64,000 nucleotides of DNA from Chondrilla cf. caribensis. Lineage: Eukaryota > Porifera > Demospongiae > Chondrillida > Chondrillidae. The DNA is taken from positions 3,096,397 to 3,160,396 of the forward strand of contig OZ026548.1 of the NCBI GenBank assembly GCA_964020155.1, read 5' to 3'. Below, piece after piece: positions 39,001 to 53,395 of the stretch. The stretch's first letter is position 1; each line of letters begins with the position of its first letter. Position numbers and translations under genes: made by a program. The notes beneath the pieces were generated by a model. That model made no database searches. It worked only from the letters and a program-made list of their open reading frames with translations, and was not told the DNA's origin.

Positions 39001-42000
39001 TCACTCCTTCACAGATCACTGAGCTCGGTGGTGAGCGACACCCATGAAGGTATCCAGACACCGGTTACTACCCAACCTGCCACCTCACTCGGAAGTGTTG
39101 AGCGGTTGTTTGATGAAGATTTTGTAGCAGATGGCCCCCTATCCAGTGAGTAGCTGTTAACTGATTAATGGAATGTGTGGAAATGCATCAATGATATACA
39201 TTTCTTACAATTTGTTGTGTATCATTGCATGGCAGAAGCCACAAAAATTGTAAAGGACTGGTGGTCTCAGAATCGTATTGACTATGTTGTCCAAGAACCT
39301 GATTCTGTCAGTGACCTTGGGAAGATGACCATGAGTGCCCGAGCTGTTGTGCTACATTCCCGTTACTGGGAAGCCAAAGAAATGATATCCTTCATTGTTC
39401 AAACGGTCAGCTCGAGATCTACTATGCCACCCACCTCATTCCACTCGACAGCAAGCATTATGGCTGAGTTTGCTGCTTTTACCCCAATGTTTTACTTTCT
39501 CTAGGTTTTGTGGAATGAATTTGTGCCCCTCAGTCAACATAGTCCACAACAACATATTACTCCTTTTTTGCCTGCACTACCTAATGAAAACTGGCTGAAG
39601 AAGACAACTTCCTTTAAAATTCGAGTAAGGGCTGCTTGTACATATACAATTCATACGTTCATTCATGTTTTCATGGTCCATAGCAAAGGTCACGCTATTT
39701 CCATGACGATTATGATAGCAATGAATATCATTGTGATATGGGTGGCATATACGTAACGTCAGTACGTTTATTATAATGCGTATACAATTTTTAACAATCG
39801 TATATTGACATGTAGAAGAAGCACAAATGCGTGGGATGTGTTCCCAAATACAGTGACTTAACACTTGGTTTGAGGCTATTGTGTTATCATAATAGCTAGG
39901 TGTGACCGTCAGTCACAGGTCACTTTAAGGGTCATTGGCATATATTATATACCTACAGCAAGGCTAACAATAATTGGATAGTGTTGTCTGCTGTTACTGT
40001 ATAGGTGCAAAGTGCCATGCTAAAATCATTGTATTCTCTTTAGTGTATTCTGTATTATGTGTAGTTGTTGTAATAATACTGTAGGGTCTTAGTCCCAGCC
40101 ATCGTGCTCAAGATGCTATTGTGTTGGAAGATGGTTGTCAGGCCATCACTGCCAAGTTTGGTTATGGACCATTACATCTTCAGAGTTTGGATGGAGAACA
40201 GGTACATACATATTACAGTCCAATTTGCTTAGGAAGTACCTTGAAGGGCACACCAAGTCTGTACTTCTTATCAGAGGTACTTCAGTACTGGTTGACGTAG
40301 TGTACATGAGCTAGGAACTGAGTATAGTGTACTCACTACCCAAGAGTATGTACCCAGGTACTTCCTAAGCAAGTTGCACTGTGTTCAACATACCTTACTC
40401 CATGTGACTGATTGAAGCTGAAAATAATATTTGTGAGAGTTTGGTTGATGGGCACAATGGCTAATCACCAACTGACCATAGTATGGCCCAGTGCACACCA
40501 GTTATCCTTCACTAATTAGGGGGATTTGTTTCTTGTGGGTGTTGGTTAGAATGGTATTGTGGGATCATTCAAATGTGCTAGATAGTAATCTTTCTTGGTG
40601 CCGGTACACGAATTACATTGATGAAGTGCTATGTTGTGGTGCAACATACTGCAAAAATTAACAATACAAATAACAGTTTATTAATGCCTTGTAGTACTGA
40701 CTTGCCACGAAGTACTTACCCATGGAACAGACAGTGTTTTGTATTAAAGTATGAACAGATGTTGATGGTGTATCATACTTTACACGATGGTATTTTCCTC
40801 CATGAATGGGGTAACATGTTCATAAGTGGTCTGTGTTTGATGATACCCTAGTGGTATTTCTGTACATAGTGCACATGTGCAAACTGGTGGTTACTGTATG
40901 ATCATGGCGACAACAGGTGCTGTCCTTGTTGCATCATAGGTGGATATACATATTCTAACAGCTCCTCCTGGTGGTGATTGGGTATTGTTTGATACATTGA
41001 TCACCGACAAGCAAGGCAAGATTGAGTATGTTATACCTGAGGATCAGCATCTACCTGAGGGAATGTATCCTGTCAAGTTTGTTGTTCGGTTAGTAAAGAC
41101 TCTTCTTATCACTCACTCAGGCATGTGAAAGAAACATTAGAAACATGTCACTTCTAAGTGATGATCATGTTCAATTTCACCTTTGACAGTCATCTGTACA
41201 AAGGGATAGTGTGCTAATCTGTCGGTGTATCCTATGGTGTGTATGCTACACCTTGGCCTTGTATTACTACATGCACTAAGTGTTTTGTGGCTGGTTTGGT
41301 GATGTTTGGGTGTGGCTTACAGACTTGGAATATGGTAGCACATAAAATCTAGTTCTATTCTATGAATAAACATAAGCAACTTACACCAGTTTTTGCTAAA
41401 ATTCAGTTTGGGAAATTTAAATTGCCTCAGTCAATGGATTCCAGAGCTAACTGTGTTGCTTTGGTGGTCTAATGGTATTTGACATATACTAATAGTAACG
41501 TTATACTCTTACACAATTACTTGATTTGGTGTCATCTTACTCACCTATGGCTTCAGAATGTGCATCTTATCTAGTATACGAATCATCACACCATCTACAC
41601 TTTCAGGGGTGATGGCTCAATAGCCAACTGCTATATGGCCATTGTACGTCATCATACTAATGCTGCTGTGTTCTCCATTGATGGTTCATTCGCTGCCAAG
41701 TTTACTGTGACTGGGAAGAGACCCAAGATGGTCTCAGGATCTGTGGAGGTTGTACGGTTAGTGATATGCTGTGTTGTGTAATCCTTCCCGAAGCGTGATA
41801 GGTGTCCCAGTTTGGGAGACCTTCAAAGGATAGTGACTTGGACTAATAGAAATTATTCACTTAAATGAACAAGCAAGTGAAGAATTTTTATGAATGTTTA
41901 CCTGATGATATTACAAACCACAAGTCTTCGCATAAAATAACAAGTGTGCAATCATCATGTAGTGTACCCACTCCCCTTTACATGTGCTTGTGTTAGTTAG

Positions 42001-43129
42001 CCAGTTAGGCAAACCCAATTCCATCTGTTAGGTTTGTTGTGTATCCAAGTAATTGTCCCTTTCTGTAGGCACTATGCAGAGATGGGTCATTTGATCATTT
42101 ACATTTCCTCAAGACCTGAGTTTCAAAAGGAAACCGTGCAAAGATGGTTGGGAAAGTATCAGTTTCCTCTGGGAATATTGTCATTCAATGAAACGCTTTC
42201 CAAGGATCTCAACCAGCACAAGAAATACTTTCTAGGGCGGCTCATTAGAGGGGTAAGTCATACCATGTTTTGTTACAGCTTTAAGTGTTAATCAAGAAGT
42301 ACCACAAGACCTACAAGTGCAAGAGGAAATGTAGAGTCAGCACTGGGAAGAGTAGTTTGAGGAAAGCCTGTATCTGGTGTGGCGTTTCCTGCTTCATTCT
42401 CTACTAAACATGACACTGATCCATACTTATTGATTTTATAGCCCACAACGTTATAGCCATCCACAAGAACTTGTTGCCTAATGTCCTTTCTTTCTGTTGT
42501 GTAGAAAAAGATTACAATACGAGCTGCCTATGGAGCATGGAGAGATCTGCAAGTGTACAGGGATCTTGGCTTACAACCAGATCAGATATTCCTTTTGAAA
42601 AAGGGAATGCGTAAATCAACAAAGAAACATTCGAATGAATGCCAAGTAAGTTTATGAGGGACTGGTGTGTGTTATGTTTCATAAGTGAAAATTTGTGATA
42701 ATAGGAGGTGATGTTTATTGTGTAGCAATTTATATCCCAAATATGATGTTATATTATTTTTTCAGTCTGTCACTGTTATTTAAGTTTCCCTCAATTGCAC
42801 AAATACACAAATTTATGAAAGTAAGCAACATTGTTCAGTTTGTACATTGGTATACATGGGGATTTTATTGTACATTCCTGTGACGTTAGTATGTATTGTT
42901 GTACATGCACATGTTATGGTATTTAACTGCGGAGTGGACCTATTAGTGAATCATGATTCCTCCATGTTGGTGATTCTAGGTTATTGAAGATGACTACCAA
43001 GCACACACCCAAGATCTTTTGGCTTTGAAGCGACCACTCGAAATGCATAATGTCCACAGGAGCTTGCTAAGGAATTGTAATTTTAATCAACAGAAACTTC
43101 CAACCAAGAAAATGGAAACAAAAGTGTGA
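33051..43129 (+). CDS. PITPNM: Membrane-associated PI transfer protein (PITPNM/RdgB)
   Basis: Exchanges phosphatidylinositol and phosphatidic acid at ER-plasma membrane contacts. Nineteen exons (first 33051-33128, last 42980-43129) join in phase to 1111 residues. Exons 3-18 start at 34498, 35465, 35579, 36033, 36336, 37465, 38063, 38230, 38768, 39236, 39505, 40085, 40940, 41607, 42069 and 42505; exon 2 starts at 33250. Residues 1 to about 260 form the PITP domain (MLIKEYRIPLPLTLEEYRIA, GQYTHKIYH, RGPLSADWR, CSYKLCKVEFRYWGMQ, RRVMLRAHRQAWVWQDEW). An acidic linker follows, with FFAT-like motifs. The DDHD region starts at LVVHGG and includes HILGDCVGAVVMYDVL and FFSFGSPLGIVLANR. The C-terminal LNS2 domain reads VFSIDGSFAAKFTVTG, then IIYISSRPEFQ. 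The start matches human PITPNM1 (MLIKEYHILLPMSLDEYQVA). It cannot be assigned to a single vertebrate paralogue. Confidence 0.93.
38435..38552. repeat. Hairpin MITE in PITPNM intron 10
   Basis: Arms TTAATGAATAATGCTTTTCA and the complementary AACATTATTCATTAA flank a short loop near 38485-38492. Outer ACCCGGA/TCCGGGT blocks extend the symmetry. Confidence 0.7.
40216..40381. mobile_element. MITE with CAGT ends in PITPNM intron 14
   Basis: The left end CAGTCCAATTTGCTTAGGAA and the right end TTCCTAAGCAAGTTGCACTG are complementary with two or three mismatches. Internal GTACTT repeats occur on both strands. No coding capacity. Confidence 0.85.
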
Positions 43130-43680
43130 ACACTCTTCAAATTTGTCGTGTGTGTGCTGCCAAATTATACATAATGTACGTATAGTTAAGGACTTTGTGA
43201 ACACTTTCCTGTACATTATAATGAACAATGTATTTTTACCATCATGTTCTTTATATTCGCCTCCATTGTTTACTCGAGAATCATCCTATCACACACAATT
43301 TTCAAAGATTTAAGCTTGCTGTACGACTTGCGGATAGATTTGTATAATAATAAATTCGGAAGCACGTACCATGCATGTGCGCCCTTTTCTGATTGGAAGC
43401 CTTGCACGCGCGCCACCCGGAAGCTATTGAACTATACGCCTTGACCACGACAGGACGCTGTGGAAGGTGAGAAATTATAATGAATCTGCCCACTCGATAT
43501 ACTCGCCATATAAACGTACATTCCTCCGGAAGAAAGCCAGTTGTGTGTACATAACATCGGTTCACACTTGGTGTATTCTAAGGTGACGAAAGGTTTTGCT
43601 TCTTCTGGTCTGGCGGGGACTTTGCAATTATCTAAGTGATAAACCATCTGTCACCTACTCGTCCTTTGAAAGTTTGGAGT
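43130..43680. promoter_or_regulatory. Spacer and likely T-box promoter/5' UTR
   Basis: About 550 bases between the PITPNM stop and the T-box ATG, with a more GC-rich part (43380-43680). An 87-codon minus-strand frame here has no domain. Confidence 0.45.
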
Positions 43681-46201
43681 ATGGAAAACGGTGAGTGACA
43701 CAGAATTGCAAGATTAAAGGTAGTAGTGAAAAGCTTTTTGTACGGACTCACTGCGTCGTCGGATAGGAATATCAGCGTAGACTAGTGGCTAAAAGTGTGT
43801 CGTGGTGCAATGAGGTGTGAGTATTGTAGCTGATAGTGCACGTTATCGAAAAAGTAGGATAGAAAAGGAACGTATTCTTCACTGTACTGATTCTTTCGTT
43901 GTTCGCGGATCAATCTGTTTGGTTTCGAAGGTTTTATGAATAAGTCGAGACCGTATAGTTTTGGTGGAGTGTGGATATTTATATTGAGTTGTAGCCTGTC
44001 TGAAGTTTAAGTAACCACCTAAGAGGAATTCTGGGCATGTGTTCTTATGGCTACCCTTTTCCCCTTTTAGATGGGAATGAATCAAAAGAAATGGATCAGT
44101 TGGTCGACAGAAATAAAGAGGGAACTCAACAGAAACAAAGTCCCATGAAAGAGGAGATGTCGAAATCATCCCCATCAGCCAAGGAAGGTAACCACCCTTT
44201 ATGGTTGTGGACAGCCGACCACCCATTAACACTTGCACGTGATAATAGATGAATACTGGTAACATGAGTGGTCCAATTTAATTGATACACCCCCTGCCCT
44301 GCCCACTGACCTTATGAATAATCTTAGGTCCCTACTTGCATGGATCGCCTTCAGCCTAGCTATGGGAATGTATAGGAACGTGCTAATAGCCTATTATGTA
44401 ACCACCGCATTGGAACCCCTAGAATCCGTTCTTGTCAGCCAGGTGTTAATCAGTATCCATCAGTATAGAGTTAGGGTTGCGGTTATTATGGAGTGGATGA
44501 CTTGTCAAATTGTGCCGAAGACAAGTGACCTTACTGCTAACTCATGAGCCGATTGTTTTACTGAATATCTGTACTTCATTGGCTAGGATCCACCGAGTTG
44601 AAGAGTTCCAAAGACCATCTTTCATCTAATATAGCTGTTAGTACGAGTACAACTGAGAAAACAGCTGAGAGCACTTCTCCTTCTGGATCAACAGTCATAC
44701 TACACCACCGAGATCTTTGGGCCAAGTTCCACAAAGCTACAACAGAGATGATCATTACAAAAGCTGGCAGGTCTCTAAATGCTTAGCACTACATGTGTAG
44801 CAAGCCTATGCAATATGCTATCAGTGTCTTGTCTTTTTGTCTTAGACGTATGTTCCCTGTGATTCAAATCAGTGTAAAAGGCTTGGATCCAGATGCCAAG
44901 TATATCATGGTTATGGACATTGTCCCAGTAGATGACAACCGTTATAAGTTCCACGATTCTGAATGGGTTGTTACAGGAAAAGCTGAGCCCCAACTGCCTG
45001 GACGTCTGTTTGTTCATCCCGATTCTCCAGCCACTGGAGCCCAATGGATGAAGCAGATTATCTCCTTCAAGCAACTAAAGCTGACCAATAACCATCTAGA
45101 CCAACTTGGCTACGTAAGTACCAGTATTGCCAACCAATAGTGACTTCTAGTTCATTGTACATCTTCCATGTTGTAACAAAGTGAACATTCATAATGACAC
45201 TAAGAGGGTTGGGATTCTTGGGTCATTTGTGTCTCTTTCAACATTGCACTCATAGATCATTCTCAACTCCATGCACAAGTATCAACCTCGGATACATGTG
45301 GTGAAGGCCAATGATGAAAAGTCCATGTCTTTACAGCAGGGAGGAAGTGCCTTCAGCACGCATATATTTGAGGAAACTCAGTTTATGGGTGTAACCGCCT
45401 ACCAAAATCAACAGGTATTGTACTGTGATAAACCTGATTATCTGTATCTGTGCTCACAATTCCCTTCTTCTGAAGATTACTCAGCTCAAGATTGAGTACA
45501 ATCCGTTTGCAAAGGGCTTCAGAGGTTCTGATCTGACAGGAGGTGGTCGGAGGTATGCATGTAAAAACTTCTTAATAGATGTGAAAGGAATGTGATTTTA
45601 TCAAATCTATGATCTTGTTCACAGGGAAAGTGGCTATTTGAGGTCAAGGTCCAGTTCATCCACATCCAGTCCACCCTATGATCCTGCTCTGTATGGTGTT
45701 CCTGCCGAAGGAAGTGGCCAGTTTGGTGGGCCCTTAATGCTTCAGGATGGGGTGACCTATGCTCAAACAGCCTACTACACCACTCAGGATCAACAGAGTT
45801 AGTCCATTACTCCATGTCTATGAGTGGGAAGTGTTTTACTGACTTTTATATCCTTAGATGTATATGCTGCCAGTTGGACACAAGACACGAGCACCAATGG
45901 TGGTACTGCTACAACTGTATCCCCCGTTCTTGTGCAGTATGCACCATCTACAACTAGCACTGCTTTTTCTCAACCTCAACAACAAGTGCAATATACTGTT
46001 GCTACTCCACAAAACACTGGCTACCGTGCAGCATCCTACAGGCCTATAGGATATCCTCAGTATGCTGTACCTGTACAGGCTGTCCCTGTCCTGCCCCAGC
46101 CGTCTGGTGGAACAACTACTCAGCCTAGTCCTGTGGGAGCCTCTATCATTGCCTTCCCTTCACAAACCCAGGATGTTAGATCTTGGCAACGACCGGTGTG
46201 A
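43681..46201 (+). CDS. T-box transcription factor, Tbx4/5-like
   Basis: Sequence-specific DNA-binding regulator. Eight exons (43681-43690, 44071-44187, 44587-44770, 44846-45113, 45256-45414, 45476-45552, 45625-45797, 45858-46201) join in phase to 443 residues. The T-box (about 81-267) runs from [20 protein letters not shown] through [66 protein letters not shown] and [14 protein letters not shown] to [22 protein letters not shown] and SPATGA favour the Tbx4/5 side over Tbx2/3 or Brachyury. The short first exon (MEN plus one base) is a probable start; a different upstream exon is possible. The C-terminus is Ser/Thr/Gln/Pro-rich, consistent with an activation region. Subfamily is an inference needing a tree. 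Confidence 0.92.
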
Positions 46202-47267
46202 CTGAATTTTTAGTAACATTGAATTCTGCTTTATTTTAGTGAACAGATCCAATGTACTGAACAGCTATAACATGTACCACCACCGTAATGTGTATGTTTT
46301 CAGTTATTTTTGTGATGTAATATTTCAAACAAATTTTCACCCAAAGGATATGGCAGAATTATCTTTTGTACTCAATATCATTATTATAATTTGAGTTATA
46401 ATATATTATTAATATTATTTGGAAGTTTTCTATGTAATAAATATACTTCTTATGCTATGCATTGTGGTAATTAATTTACACCTGTTCAATTATGTATAAC
46501 TGTATAATAACATTATTTACAAATAGTGTCAATTATACGTATTTCCATATATGTAGACTTTTGTGCATTTCTGGATTGTGTGCATGTATTGAGTGAGAGC
46601 TAGCTCTTCATAAAGGACGCAATGTGACCATCAGTTTTGTCAAATTTGTAGACAGTTTATCCACTCTTCGAATTCGAGGTGGAAAATGTACATACGTATA
46701 TTTGGAATTTAGAGATGGTTACAACATATTATACTAGTGTGCAATTATGAATTATTTATTTGACAATGACTCAATCACATGCAAGAATAATCTTATGACA
46801 CAATCATTTGTAATATTGCCAATTAAAGCCTTTGGATAGGGAGTGTAATGCAACATTGCTTTACTGCAATAACATCAGCTAATCTATTGGAACAAAAGTG
46901 CATGTTTATTTGTGTTCCCATGTAATGTACTGTAAACAATGTTACTGCAGTCACTGCGTAAACAAGAAAATAGTATTTTTATAGCTAGGCTCCATTGTGA
47001 ATACAGCATTTACATTGTGGAGAGAGGAGTTGTACGGTTGATGGATAGATGGCTGCACCAGGTTATCACTATGACAACAAGTACCGACCCTACAGTCCAC
47101 ACTGCATACCATGATGATAAGTAAAAATGAGTATTATGAATATACTCCTTTAGTACGCATATAAACTAATATTATTGTGTCCCAAAATGTATGATAAAAT
47201 GGCAGCATAGATAATCCGAACGTATGACATGTACTCGTTGATGAAATCTCTTGTGCCGTAGCCGAAA
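46202..47267. other. Intergenic spacer, T-box to GPN3
   Basis: AT-rich and non-coding. Holds the T-box 3' UTR (AATAAATATAC-type signal near 46437) and the GPN3 promoter side. No other gene or repeat is recognised. Confidence 0.5.
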
Positions 47268-50200
47268 ATGAGATATGCTCAACTCGTCGTTGGCCCTGCT
47301 GGCTCAGGCAAGGTAAGAAAAATAGATGGTTTTGTAAGCGCACCTACGGCTGGCAGTCCGAAGATACAGCCGGCCTACATTCTTAGGGATCGTACGTATA
47401 GATTACGAATAAGACTTGTCATCCATCCAAGTCGTATTATATTACCTCGCTATAACCTGGCTCGATAAGACCTTACTGATCTGAGGTAAAATGAAGGGAT
47501 TTGGAGTCTTCTGTCTTGTTAAGTTGGAGTGTTTGTATCTACACCACGTTGACAATGTGCTACTCATAACAATTTACGTCTACATCGTCAACATGAATCT
47601 ATTCAACTGTTCCATGGACCATTGCACCTGCCTATAGCTTAACAAATCAGAAGAAATTTGTTTCAAATCACCTCATTTTATCATAATCTAACAATGGTTG
47701 CTGTTTCATTACTCAGTTATACCCTGGGATTGTACTTTTATGCTTTAACTAGTACTTAGAGGTGGAGCAGACATAAGGCCTTAAATGTTGATTGTTTGCC
47801 TAGTGTAGACAACAAACACGACAACTGGCCATTATTATGCGAAGATATCTATGGCAGTGATTGCTAATGCCAGCTTATTTATGTACGTATATAGGCCTGG
47901 TGGTGCTACCATTTTAGGGGGGAGGGGCTTATATCAGTAAAATCATGGTGGGAAAATGCTCATTCCGTCTTTATCTGTAAGTGCACCATGTGTTCAGTTC
48001 TGAATTGTTTGATTTCTGGGAGGGTTAAGCATCAATGTGAGGAAACACTGCCTTTCAGAGTGTATAGGGGCTTCTGCCAATGATCCTGATATTACATATG
48101 TACATATGTGCATTGAATTCTCGTTAATCTGCCACAATTTGTTTTCAAAGAATGTGGTGAATTAAAAGGTTTCGCGGATTAACAATAATTCACTGTATTA
48201 TGCTTGGGTTGGCTACCTCAGTTGTACAAAGGGATCAACAAAAAGTGCAATCACCATGATGTTCACCCACATGGTAATTACAAAATGGCTGGTGATCAAG
48301 TTTTCCAGTTGCTAGTGCAAAGTATACATAAAATCAGGAAATCATGCTAAGGAATGTTAACAGTTACTCCTGTAAGGTTCACACACAATATCCTGTTATC
48401 TACTGATATTGTATGTTTTGAAGAGAACAAATATTCTCTGTCAGCTACCAATTGTGTTGAACAGCCCCAAATGACTGTGGTTTGAAGTAAGCAATTTGCA
48501 GGTCGAGATTAGTTTGTGATAATTAGTGAATGGAGTTTAATGGATTCCCACGAAAAAGACTCTTGCAGGACATTGGCTAGCAAAAGGCTTTGTGAAGTAG
48601 TTAACAAAGCTGATTATTACATGTATGCATGTAGCAATGTACATCAGGACATTCAATAATTGTGATATTGTTACAACTGCTTTTAACGAAACAATATTTT
48701 AATTCTCACCAAAGTTTCAGAAAAGCGAGTTCTCCATACTGTTTCAAGTACTGTGATTTTCTGTATTGCTTTTTGATCTGAAGGAAACTACTTTTCTGAA
48801 ACCTGTCAAATTTTCCATCGTTAGAAAAAGAAATTGTAGTAACTATGTCAACGCAAGTTTCTCCAATAACTGAAACTGTTTGCTATAATGTATTCTATGG
48901 TTCCCTTCAGTCAACCTATTGCTCGCATGTGGTACGTCATTGTGAAGCCATCAAGCGCACTATTCGTGTCGTGAATTTGGATCCAGCAGCAGAGGTGTTC
49001 TCCTATCCAGTTGATTTGGGTGGGCATCATGTGTATTCTGTATTGAAATGTAACTTTTGCATTGCGCTCATTCATACAACAGCTCATTGAGACCAACACC
49101 TGTAAGATGAATTGTTGTTTAGCACAAATCCATTTTGCATGAGCCCCTGTATGTAGTGTATAATTTATAAACACATTCTGATAAGAGGAACATGGTGACA
49201 AGAAATATAATTTTGTGGGTTCCTTTCAGTTTGTCTCAATGAGTTTTTACCTAGTGTAGAAACCCCATTGATTTACATCTATTGTCTAAGCAGGTTGCTC
49301 TTTGTAAAATACAAATTTGTAACAGTTCCTCTGTGTTCACTGCATTGCATGCACACTCGTATTCCATATCCAATGTAATAGTGATCGTCATTGTGATAGA
49401 GTTGACAGAGAATGGAAACATGTACAGTAGGCAGCCATAATGCAGTATTTCTGACCTAAGTATTGTCTGCTATTGGTGCACATTCCAATGTACGAGACCA
49501 TATATTGCTAAGTGATTAAGTAATTTACCATTACTTGTTTTCTTATCCTCTAATACATAGACGTACGTGATCTCATCAGTGTTGACGATGTCATGGAGGA
49601 TGAAGAGTTGAAATTTGGTCCAAATGGGGGTCTAGTGTTCTGTATGGAGTGAGTGAAACCTGTTGATATTTGGAGACCTCCTAGATCTTGTTACTTTGAT
49701 GTTGTGTGCATGAAAAACAAGTAAGTAGCTTAAATACAGCAGTACGACTGAAATTAAAATTTGCCACAATGTCAAATGTATTGTCTTGCCTGGAAGACCT
49801 GCATTATATGTGATATGTGTGACTTTAAAGTTGTGTTAAAATGCAATCACAGTCTCCTTTCAGTCATGTCAGATAAAGACTTTGTTTGATGTATGTCTTG
49901 TTAGTTTTCAAGTAGTGATTGTGTTAGGCTTCTTTGTAGTGATACAAAATCGCTAATCTAATTCAGAAGACCACAGAATGAATTTGATCCTAGTTTAATG
50001 TATGTATGGTGTGTAGAGTTACGATTCAGGGTAGAGCCACTTTGTAGGATATGGTATTTGCAAGCTATTTCCTGTTCTTTTCACACTTGAAATGGAAGCT
50101 TTGTAAGTCAATCTACATTCAAAGGTATGTACAGGCCAGTCGATAGCATGTAGTTAGGTATGTTGTGTTTTATCTTATCTGGTGTTAGGATTGGTTATTG

Positions 50201-53200
50201 TGTAAATGTTAGTTCGGCACTGTGTAATCCGATGAGAAATTCCTGTACCCAATATGTATACAATAGGTGGTGTCATCTTGTTGTGATGGTAAATTATTGT
50301 CTGGCTACTTTGACCTTTGGTGTTCCAGCAACTGCTGTGAATACAGTACATGTGTTCTCATATTTGACTCCCTGCCATCCTTGATTCACTTAACTTGTTA
50401 AGCTTATGTGGTGGATACTCAATCAGTGTACTTGTATGTTCTTCACACATTGGTAACTAACAAGACAAATGTATTATTACAGAGATGTCATCCATTGAAT
50501 GCATACGTACTATACTGTGTGTGTCAATTTTGGTATTGTGCCAATATGCTGTATATAATGTAAATATGTACGTTCTGTACATATGTGAACTGAATGAATC
50601 TTATGCTTTTTATCTTGTACATGTTGTAGGTATCTTTTACAAAATTTAGATTGGCTACAAGATGGTCTGGGAGACTATGATGATGATTACTATATATTTG
50701 ACTGCCCTGGTATGCATGCCTATGTGATGTAGTACTGATATGACAATGAGCTGTTAATAATAGCATCTTTTGTATATTTTACTGAAGGTCAAATTGAGTT
50801 GTATACACACATACCTGTAATGAAGAAAATCACAGATTTCTTACAGCAACAAAACTTCCGACTCTGTAGCATATTCTTATTGGATGCCCAATTTCTAACA
50901 GATATGTCAAAATTCTTTGCCGGAATGATGACTGCATTAGCTGCGATGGTACAGCTGGAGATACCTCACATTAATGTGCTCTCCAAATTAGATCTAATTA
51001 GCAAGAAAGACAAGAAAAATTTAGACAGGTGTGTATTTATCTTCACTCCGCATGTTTGGTTTTGATGTGAGTAATTTTTATTAATGTACGTACCAGTAAT
51101 TTTATGAGCAATTTGTTGTGTTCATTTGAAGAGTTGTATTTGCTCTTCCAAGTAGTGTTGTGTTACATACCTTGATACACGTACGTATGTGATTTCGATT
51201 TGCATCAATGATAACCCTGCTTTGAGTATGTTCAGATGGAACCAATCATTTACTTAATGAGGTCATTTACAAAAGTGAATATGCACCAACAGAACTATGA
51301 AAGGTAGAATTAATACTGCAATTGCTTTAAGAGGGACTTTGTAAGGAAATTTGGATAACATTCATTAAATGGAACATTCTTCTCAACTTAAGAGGGAGGC
51401 CTTTTAGCTTTTTGGAAGGATTAGGCTTATCTGCTGATTTCGTTTTGCCGAATGTGCATCATGTGCTAAATGTGGTAATTGCCCACCATATGTAAGACAG
51501 AACATATCTCCTTGCCTGGTACCAAATCTCTGTGGCTATCCACTGTGAAGGCAATGTTTGGATTCTTTTGTACACTGGCAATAATATAATCAGGGTTTTT
51601 ATCCTAGGCAAATAGATATATATTTCTTTCTAACATATGGATGGCAATTGCAACTCGTACATGCATGGCCCAACGAACACAACTGAGGAAATTGTCAGCT
51701 GTCCCTTTTAAGGACTCTCTTTGATCCACTATAACGAGGTCCCAAAGGTCTCACAACCCAGCAAAGTGTCAGTTGATATGTCCATTGACATGTAACCACA
51801 GCATTTGACGTGACCCATTGCCTCCAGCCTGACCAAATCGTTCATCAATAATGAGAATGTTAACATCAATTAAATTTGTTATTCTTTGTAAATTCCTTAA
51901 ATTGTAATTTCATCCTGCCTTGTGATGTACATCCATGTTGGGTTTCCGGCATACTGTTTTGCCTGGAAATATTATCAATAGTTTGCTACAATATATTGTA
52001 CATATTTATGTTTACATCAATAAATTTACGATACCTTGTCAATTCTGCTGCAACAACTACATTCCCATGCTAGGTAGGGTGTTGGAGAGAGTTGTTGGAG
52101 TAGATAATCCATGCAGCTTATATAGAATACATAGTCTATTGGAATCATGTAGGGAGTTGTAGTTTCAGGGCCATGGGTATCAAAGTGTTTCAACGACCTG
52201 TGAGACGCACAAAATGGAACAACAATGGGACATGTACGTACGTGCGTACATGTCTATTTGTAGTGATTTGTTTTATAATAGCTAATGTGGCAAGAATATG
52301 AGGTGAGCATGTCTTCCGGATGTAGTGGTCTGGTGATATCCATTGGTTGACAGCTATCTGATGCATCAAAATCTTTAATACTGACGGTTGGCGGTATTTG
52401 AGCTGTTAATGGTGGTATGGTAGCTATGTGACCCTTACTTTTCACACACTGAAGGTCACAGGTGGTAAGTTCATCCATTGAACCCCTGCACTGTTGTTAC
52501 AATGATCTCAGATGTTGATGTGCTGACTGACAGTGTACCACCAGCAGACCGTGTCATGGTGCAAGGACGAACAATGTGGTTCTATTGACTACTCCTCTTT
52601 ATATCATATTTTAAGGTTCATTTGAAACTCTTCTTCACAGTATCAGTTGTAATTTGAGTTTTGTTATTTTATAGCCAGCAGAATAGAGCGTACATTTAAC
52701 ATAAGTATCTTTATTCTTAGATATCTAGACCCCAACCCAGATGACTTGCTAAGTGAAATCAGTCATACGAGTCCAAAATACAAAGGCTTGAATATGGCAC
52801 TGGCATCTTTGGTAATTATTGAATACTGCCTTAAAATTCCTAGTTTGACAATTGTCACTTTTTCAGATTGACACTTACAGCTTGGTGAGTTTCATGCCTT
52901 TGGATATTACCGATGAAGCTTCAATTGATGATCTTCTGGGTTCCATTGATGTTTCCTTACAGTACGGAGAAGACCAGGAAGTTAAAGTGGTTGTAAGTAT
53001 TGGTTGTAAGTATTTCTAAGATATCATAGATTAATGTATACCTTCTCAATAAAAACAGTACAATATTACTGTAAACTTTGCTGTAATGTATATAGCCTTG
53101 ACCAATGTACATATTTCTGGGTGTTTAGTCGATATTATAATTTAAAATTCATTGTATTATGCTATACTGTTTCAAGACATGGTCACTCAGGCAGTGTGGT

Positions 53201-53395
53201 ATATAAAAGCACCCACTCTCAGAACTTGACACATAGCACATCACACTCCCCTCATTCCAATGTCTTGTACACTAATCAATACTGTTTCCATACTATCAGT
53301 GTCAATGAAGTATGTGTCTTTTGTGATTCTAGGATCACTATTCCCATGAAGATAATGACTTTGAATTGGACTTTAGTGCAAGTGAAAACCAATAA
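47268..53395 (+). CDS. GPN3: GPN-loop GTPase 3
   Basis: Small GTPase of the GPN family, needed for RNA polymerase II assembly and nuclear import. Eight exons (47268-47312, 48911-49019, 49561-49648, 50630-50709, 50788-51028, 52721-52811, 52867-52992, 53333-53395) join in phase to 280 residues, against 284 in human. Motifs: P-loop GPAGSGK split from STYC by a 1.6-kb intron, VVNLDPAAE, the GPN loop in [20 protein letters not shown] (switch II), SKLDLIS (guanine specificity) and an acidic C-terminus. Family text [15 protein letters not shown] and LEIP agrees with GPN3 rather than GPN1 or GPN2. Intron 5 is about 1.7 kb and holds no gene I can support. Confidence 0.95.
48110..48200. mobile_element. 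MITE, family A, short copy in GPN3 intron 1
   Basis: Starts TTGAATTCTCGTTAATCTGC and ends TTAACAATAATTCACTGTAT, about 90 bases, so it is internally deleted relative to the 175-180-base copies. Confidence 0.75.
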
